DNA from: Siphonodentalium dalli
Taxonomy: Eukaryota; Mollusca; Scaphopoda; Gadilida; Siphonodentaliidae
Direction: 5' to 3'
Assembly: GCA_032622095.1 (NCBI GenBank)
Contig: CP136065.1
Span: 40,737,503 to 40,801,502 of the forward strand
Length of the DNA: 64,000 bases
A program made the position numbers and the translations under genes. The notes under the pieces are model-generated. The model searched no databases. It was given only the letters and a program-made list of their open reading frames with translations, and was not told the DNA's origin. Positions 58,482 through 64,000 of the stretch are shown here, in pieces (position 1 is the stretch's first letter; every line of letters begins with the position of its first letter).

Positions 58482-60371
58482 CTAACATTAGGCAGACCTG
58501 AGAATTTGTATATTTCATATTACTTGAGGAATCACAAATTCCCATTGATCATAGCTTGGTGGTCACATTTAGAACAAAACTAGAGAAAGAGTGTTTAAAA
58601 TTGAGCAGTTTTAAAGTATGACGCGTCACTATTGAACATGGCGTCAGACACAACACAGTGACGTTATTTTCCTTTTTTCCTTGCCTACACTTGCATTATT
58701 ATTCATTTCACCAGCGGAGACTGTTCTAAACGCGGCTCGGCTTTCTTTTCTTTTCTTTTTTTTTACACAAAAGACAGTTAGCATATAGCACGCTGTCTCA
58801 GCCACTCACACTGGCCGTGGTTAAGTGATCTTCCAAATCAAAAAACCAGAACAAATCGGGCCAATTGTCTGTAGTCCGTAGACGTGCCCCAGGCTACTGG
58901 TGGAAGTGTAGTAATTAACAAGAAACGAGGCGAAACTTTTATCCAACGTTGTTTCGTGACAATACTCATATACGAGGCGATAATATGGTTCCGCGTGGAG
59001 GAATCATTTTCCGATTATGAACGCTTGATAAGTATTGCCATCCCAATCGGCGCAAATGGCACCCAATGTCTATGGTCCATCGAATTAATGAGACTACGTT
59101 TTTGCCCCAGAGGGGGTAAGCCTATATATATCACGCTTAACGTGTAAACAACTTCACTTCGTATCGCGTAAGTATATGTAACCGAATTGTCTGATCAGAG
59201 TGCGTTGATGAGTGAGATCCGGGCCTTGCTTGTTGGTTGTAATGTTCGCATGCTCTTTAACCGTTCGTTTCCGATTTTCTGTCTTCTGCGCATTAGCCAT
59301 TCACATTCTCGTTCTCGGTCTTTACGTCCGATCGTAAACCGTCTACTTCCGGTCCAGCCAATGATGAGAGTAATGGTGACACTTCTTCGCCATGAATTAA
59401 TTTTGAGGTATAGCCTGTTACCAATTATTCGAATAAACCAGATCCAATAAGTAGACATTTCATGTGTGTTCTATTAGTTTAGTTCAAACATATGTATCTG
59501 TCTAATTGTATAAAACATGGTGTATGTGTATATATAACACAAACAATGTTATACAGACAATGGTATTGGTCGGGTGTGTCCGGTGAGCATCGGCACAGTT
59601 CCCACCAAATATATTCGGCTCATACACTTGTATGTATCCTGGAAATTATTGCCGAATTCTGACAAGGAGTTTGCTCGGGAGCTATAATGATTTAGTGTAC
59701 GGTTATTCAGTATGGATTAACTGTTGTTGTGTGTAGACGATACAGAGCGATAGTGGCGTAATCTGTCAGCAAGGGACTAGTCTAGACTAGGGACTAACAA
59801 TAAGGACTCCTCCTGTGGCGGGCCTGCTTGCGCGGAGGTCATCGAAGGTCGGACGGGTCAATCTTTTTCCGCAGGCACATAGTTTGATCCAGGCTCCACC
59901 GTTCTGACCTCTTCAACAAAACATGATGCGACGACCAGATTAATTCAATGTAGTAATAATATGTATATTATATGAAACGTATTTAAGTTCAGGTATGATC
60001 GAAATGTAACTTTTTGTCGAATCAAATTAACTTTTCCGACATTCGGGCAAATATCGTTTAACTATAGAGGAATTTCGAGGAGACAAACGATAGTCATATA
60101 ATAAATGTAATTATCAACATATGTTAATCCACAGAACATGCCAAGCGAGCTGCTATTAGGTTTAATTTATCTCTTCAATATTATTGTATTTTGCTTTACG
60201 TCTGTGACTATTCTCGCACGAAATAAAAACGTACAATCCCCCACTTTACTCCGGGCAATTTCCGTGTGCGAGCAATGAATAAATTTGTAATTTTGCAGCC
60301 GCGCTATATGGAATTATATGTTGATGCCATGGTAGATGGTTGATTTAAGACCATCAATAAAATGAATGGAT
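58482..60371. other. Upstream GPCR intron or flank, nothing named
   Basis: An 87-codon frame is open on both strands at 59187-59458, with no domain. No TM1 or TM2 exon is recognised here. Confidence 0.4.
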
Positions 60372-60590
60372 ACGAGAATCGATTCTGATAAATGTCTTGG
60401 ATTTATCTCGATGTGAAAATCGTGGAATTGGTGTTCGGTTATACCGTAGATCAGACGTAATTATGTATGTGTTGTCATCTCATATTTGTCGACTGCCGTC
60501 AGTATCGTCACTATTTTTATGTTTATATGGATCGATCGGGCTTTGTACTAGCTCCCGAGTGATTTGGTAGCCGTTCGTTAGGATCCAAAG
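60372..60590 (+). repeat. Duplicated segment, copy 1
   Basis: GAGAATCGATTCT, ATCTCGATGTGAAAATCGTG, GAATTGGTGTTCGGTT, GTAGATCAGACGTAATTATG and GACTGCCGTCAGTA are repeated in the same orientation at 62640-62840. Confidence 0.85.
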
Positions 60591-60916
60591 AAAACGGTAT
60601 GTAATATGATGTGGTATATCATGCTATGAATCCCTACTCGGTTTACGGCTTCATGGACTATGGACTTCATGTTCCACCATTTCAAATCATGGGAACGTGT
60701 TGTAGTACAATATCACGGGCAATTTTATAACATCGAACAAATAAAACAAATGACATATTTCTTACATTTTTCCTTGATAATGCATTCCATAGCAAGCGAA
60801 GATCTCAGCTCGTAATTGCACTATTTGGGCGACTTTTGTGAGTCAATTTGGCGACACATTAATTGATTATACCCCGGGCAGAAATTGGATGATTGACAGT
60901 GATGCAAAATCACATA

Positions 60917-61333
60917 CAGTACCAGTCAAAAGAAGTGGTATATATAGTGGAAACGCTTATAAGCGCACCGCTTGCGTTATTATTGCAATAATTTGCCCTT
61001 AATATCGCAATATTTCGCGCTTAATATTGTGAATTAGAATGCTGAAACTACCCGTTTGGCATAAATAGAGACAATGTTTTAGATTTGTATATAATTATAG
61101 TTGTAAATGCTATATGCACACTATGTGCACAGTATTTATCTAATAATAAATATAACACTATCGGGTCTGCATGAAATTTTGTCGCGCTCAATATTGCGAC
61201 AATGTGCGCTTAATATCGCAATAATAAGCGCGACAGATTTTTGGTATTGCGCTATAATCGCGCCTTTTTCGAAACTAAGGGAGCTCAATATCGCAATAAC
61301 GACGCGCCTCAATATACCGCTATACTGGTACTG
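60917..61333 (+). mobile_element. TIR MITE, family F, copy F2 (complete)
   Basis: The left end CAGTACCAGTCAAAAGAAGT and right end CGCTATACTGGTACTG are inverted repeats, with sequence rich in ATTGCGATATT/AATATCGCAAT and GCGC words inside each end. 417 bp. It lies in inverse orientation to F1. CAGT-type ends after TA on the left would fit a Tc1/mariner-like MITE, but TA is not kept at the right border. Confidence 0.8.
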
Positions 61334-62639
61334 TGACATGATACAAGTATCTCTTCTAAGTACATTATATGGAACAGCACCAGATGCTGGTATACCGTTT
61401 ATATATATACACGTGGTATATGTGAGATATACACAATGAGACCACGCATATACACCATGGTTTGTATTGATAAGCTATGCCTTGTGTATTTTGTAGTCGC
61501 GTCCGTTGACCATCGTTGTCGGTAACTCGGTATCATTTCGACAACACAATCAACGCTTTATATACATGTATAGGAATGTAGGACGTCACCCCGTATGATC
61601 GCCACGGGAGATAGAACAAATATATGCCGAAAGCAAAACCAAAGACGTGAGAGGCACACCAGGAAAGTGTCCATATTATAATTTGTTGGAAAAAATTAAG
61701 ATATTCACGAAAAAACGGGACACATAGCAGAAATCAGGGGGAAATAAACAACAAGACATGGGATCTGACAACAACAAAATGCACGAGCCCAATCAACGCA
61801 CACGGGTATTGTTTCTTTCCGTTGGCCTCTCATTAATCAAGGGCTAAAAGTCTCGATCATTACTTCCATCGACAATCAATATCGCGCAGGAAATCGTCAT
61901 CGAAATGACCAACAACAACTCTTAAACCCAAATGACGTGGGATTTCCTCGCGCTCGTGTTGCGCAAATTCTAACATAAAAAGTGCGTCTATGTCAGACAT
62001 AAAAACCGCGAATCGCATTTCCAATCTAACAACACGATTACCATTCAAAACTAGAATGCACTCAGAGAGATGCCAACGTGCGCAAAAATGTAATAACAAA
62101 TAATTAAAAAAATAATTTCACTGTATTTTACTTAGTTTATTTAATTTCATTTCATTTAATGTTAGCAAAACAAACACAATTACAATAACACCGCAGGTGC
62201 TCACATGTTACGCATATTACGTCCATGCAACCACAGGCACACACGCCATGGCTAAATACAAGGTTAAAAGCACTCCGTTTTTTTGGTACGGTTATATTTT
62301 GTTAATACATGCGTGTATATATAAACAGTTACCAGCATATGGCCGCAGACAAGACCCCATGCGCCATCTCCGTGGTGGGCATTAGTCACGTATTGTTTTC
62401 TGTACCATAAGGGGTGGCAACGTGACTAGGTCGTGAGGGATGCGAAGCAAAATCGCCTCACACAGCGCATAAATTCATGTCATATGGAGCTGGTCATTCA
62501 CCTAATATAAAATATATTGTTGAGCGATTGGTATTAACAAAGCAATATATTACTCGTGTTACATTATGTAGCAACCTTTTGGTAAGAGAGCTACAATATG
62601 TTTTCATATGTGGTTTAATTTGCCTTTCACGTAATTATG
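61334..62639. other. Intergenic or intron, nothing named
   Basis: A 79-codon minus-strand frame at 61860-62099 has protein-like composition but no recognised motif or clear splice sites. Nothing else is supported. Confidence 0.4.
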
Positions 62640-62840
62640 TCGAGAATCGATTCTTGGATCTATCTCGATGTGAAAATCGTGGAATTGGTGTTCGGTTCTA
62701 TCGTAGATCAGACGTAATTATGTATGTGCTGTCATCTCATATTTTTCATCTGCCGTCAGTACCCTTACTATTTGAAATTGAATTAGATACATGTAGCTAG
62801 ATTGTGGTACGTCCGCTCGCATGTGATTTGGTGGCCTTTT
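62640..62840 (+). repeat. Duplicated segment, copy 2
   Basis: Second copy of 60372-60590, about 2.27 kb downstream, diverged mainly in the final third. Confidence 0.85.
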
Positions 62841-62842
62841 GT

Positions 62843-62975
62843 GAAATATATACGTAGTTATGATCCACGGAACTGGTGGGATATGCGATATATGTAGTGA
62901 TGATCCACGGAACTGGTGGGATATGAGATATATACATAGTGATGATCCACGGAACTGGTGAGATATGAAATATGT
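62843..62975 (+). repeat. 40-42-bp tandem repeat, three copies
   Basis: Each unit has GATCCACGGAACTGGTGGGA, TATG and ATATATGTAGTGAT. It lies just before family E copy E3. Confidence 0.85.
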
Positions 62976-63015
62976 GCCGCGTGGTGTGTGCCGCTTACAC
63001 ATTTCACCATCAGGT

Positions 63016-63566
63016 TTAAAGGCACGGGTGGCGTTCGTTGCAGAAATATTCATATTTTTTCAAATCGCCATCAATAGAAGGAATATTAAAATATATATAG
63101 TTTTGTTCATATGCCAGACAAAATCTGCGCGTTAATAGTATATTGTCGTCAAGACGTACGATGGTGTGCGTAAACCATCGTACGTCTGCTCGTGTTACAG
63201 AAGTTTTGCTCGTGTTACATAAGTTTTGCTTCTGTTTACATAACACAGCTCAATTCTATTGGTTAATCACACACAAATGATATAAACGCTCTTTATTATT
63301 TCCATACAGGAAAACAATAGCAAATAACGCTCTTTATGTATACCATATCCGGATCTAAACAAAAACCATGTTCTGTAACGTTTTTTGCTGTTGTTTACAT
63401 AACAAAGGACAAACATTTTACAGTAACATGCTGTTTATGCCATATTTCTGATTGGTATAAGAACAAGGTCTGTCTATATTTTACTATTATTTCTGTTTAT
63501 GGCGGTTTTTGACGGAGGTGAATATTTTATCAGCATACCCACCACCAACGCCGCCCGTATCTTTAA
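63016..63566 (+). mobile_element. TTAA MITE, family E, copy E3 (complete)
   Basis: TTAAAGGCACGGGTGGCGTT at the left and ACGCCGCCCGTATCTTTAA at the right, with TTAA on both sides, 551 bp. The terminal inverted repeats are imperfect but extend about 85 bp. An internal hairpin at 63149-63185 (AGACGTACGATGGT ... ACCATCGTACGTCT) is longer than in E2. Confidence 0.9.
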
Positions 63567-63678
63567 TCGGTGATGGTTCCAAGCTTACACCCGGCTTTAC
63601 AGTTGTCGTCATACCTTAGTTCGTCTTCAACATCCAGTTGTAGTAAATCTAGTTTAGTCCCTTCTCTCTAACTGATAT

Positions 63679-64000
63679 TTAAAGATACGGGCGGCGTTGG
63701 TGGTGGGTATGCTGTTAAAATATTCACCTTCGTCAAAAACCGCCATAAACAGAAAGAATAGTAAAATATCGACAGTCTTTCTTCTGATACCAATCAGAAA
63801 TATGGCATAAACAGTATATTATTGTCAAATGTTTTTCCTTTGTTATGTAAACAAAAGCAAAAAACGTGACAGAACCTGGCGTTTGTTTAGATCCTGGTAT
63901 GGTAAACATAAAGAGCGTTATTTGCTATTGTTTTCCTGGTATGGAAATAATAAAGAGCGTTTATATCATTTGTGTGTTATTAACCAATAGAATTGAGCTG
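63679..64000 (-). mobile_element. TTAA MITE, family E, copy E4 (runs off the window)
   Basis: Starts TTAAAGATACGGGCGGCGTT. Reading rightward it is the inverse of the right part of E3 (63566 back to about 63240). The window ends before its other terminus. Confidence 0.9.

Noticed and set aside
59187-59458. 87-codon frames open on both strands
   Set aside because: No domain, low-information composition, and no TM1-TM2 signature despite lying upstream of the GPCR exon.
61860-62099. 79-codon minus-strand frame with protein-like composition
   Set aside because: No recognised motif, splice sites or homologue in the window; kept only as a possibility.

Overview
The window looks like nuclear DNA from an invertebrate animal, most likely a marine one. 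It is AT-rich, gene-poor and packed with small non-autonomous transposons, satellites and 5'-truncated non-LTR retrotransposons. There are no operons, rRNA genes or CRISPR arrays. The exact lineage cannot be fixed from this sequence. The retroelement remains and the peptide-receptor exons would fit a lophotrochozoan or a basal deuterostome, but this is a guess.

The only convincing host gene is a class A (rhodopsin-type) peptide GPCR on the minus strand. Three exons are visible. They cover the end of TM3 through TM5 (57463-57030), TM6 (50458-50354) and TM7 (34636-34528). They are joined by introns of about 6.6 and 15.7 kb, and all junctions are in phase with GT/AG borders. The TM1-TM2 exons were not found and probably lie beyond 64000. 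Part of the C-terminus may lie below 34528. So 34.6-57.5 kb is essentially two introns full of mobile DNA.

Most of the rest is repeat structure. At least five short families (called A, B, C, E and G here) begin and end at TTAA; four of them (A, B, C, G) have termini starting CCCTTT. This is the signature of piggyBac-like MITEs. A 69-nt near-perfect hairpin recurs at about a dozen places, inside two different TTAA families and in tandem within one. Other inverted-repeat elements occur at 1.8-2.7, 6.2-6.5, 7.6-8.1, 14.7-15.5, 19.8-20.0, 29.5-32.1, 35.5-36.6, 47.8, 57.8-58.5 and 60.9-61.3 kb.

Five satellite or minisatellite arrays stand out: 29 bp at 5.4 kb, 28 bp at 10.2-11.3 kb, 31 bp at 26.5-27.7 kb, about 162 bp at 52.4-53.0 kb and 35 bp at 55.5-56.5 kb. 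For the first three, a one- or two-unit version of the monomer can be seen inside a dispersed or foldback element elsewhere in the window. The arrays therefore seem to have grown from transposon ends. Retrotransposon remains lie at 13.2-14.2, 39.1-39.5, 48.4 and 54.9-55.2 kb, and tRNA-derived SINE-like heads at 4.8, 34.7 and 48.2 kb. Long stretches (for example 15.5-19.1, 28.0-29.5, 42.2-45.0 and 58.5-60.4 kb) show nothing I can name.
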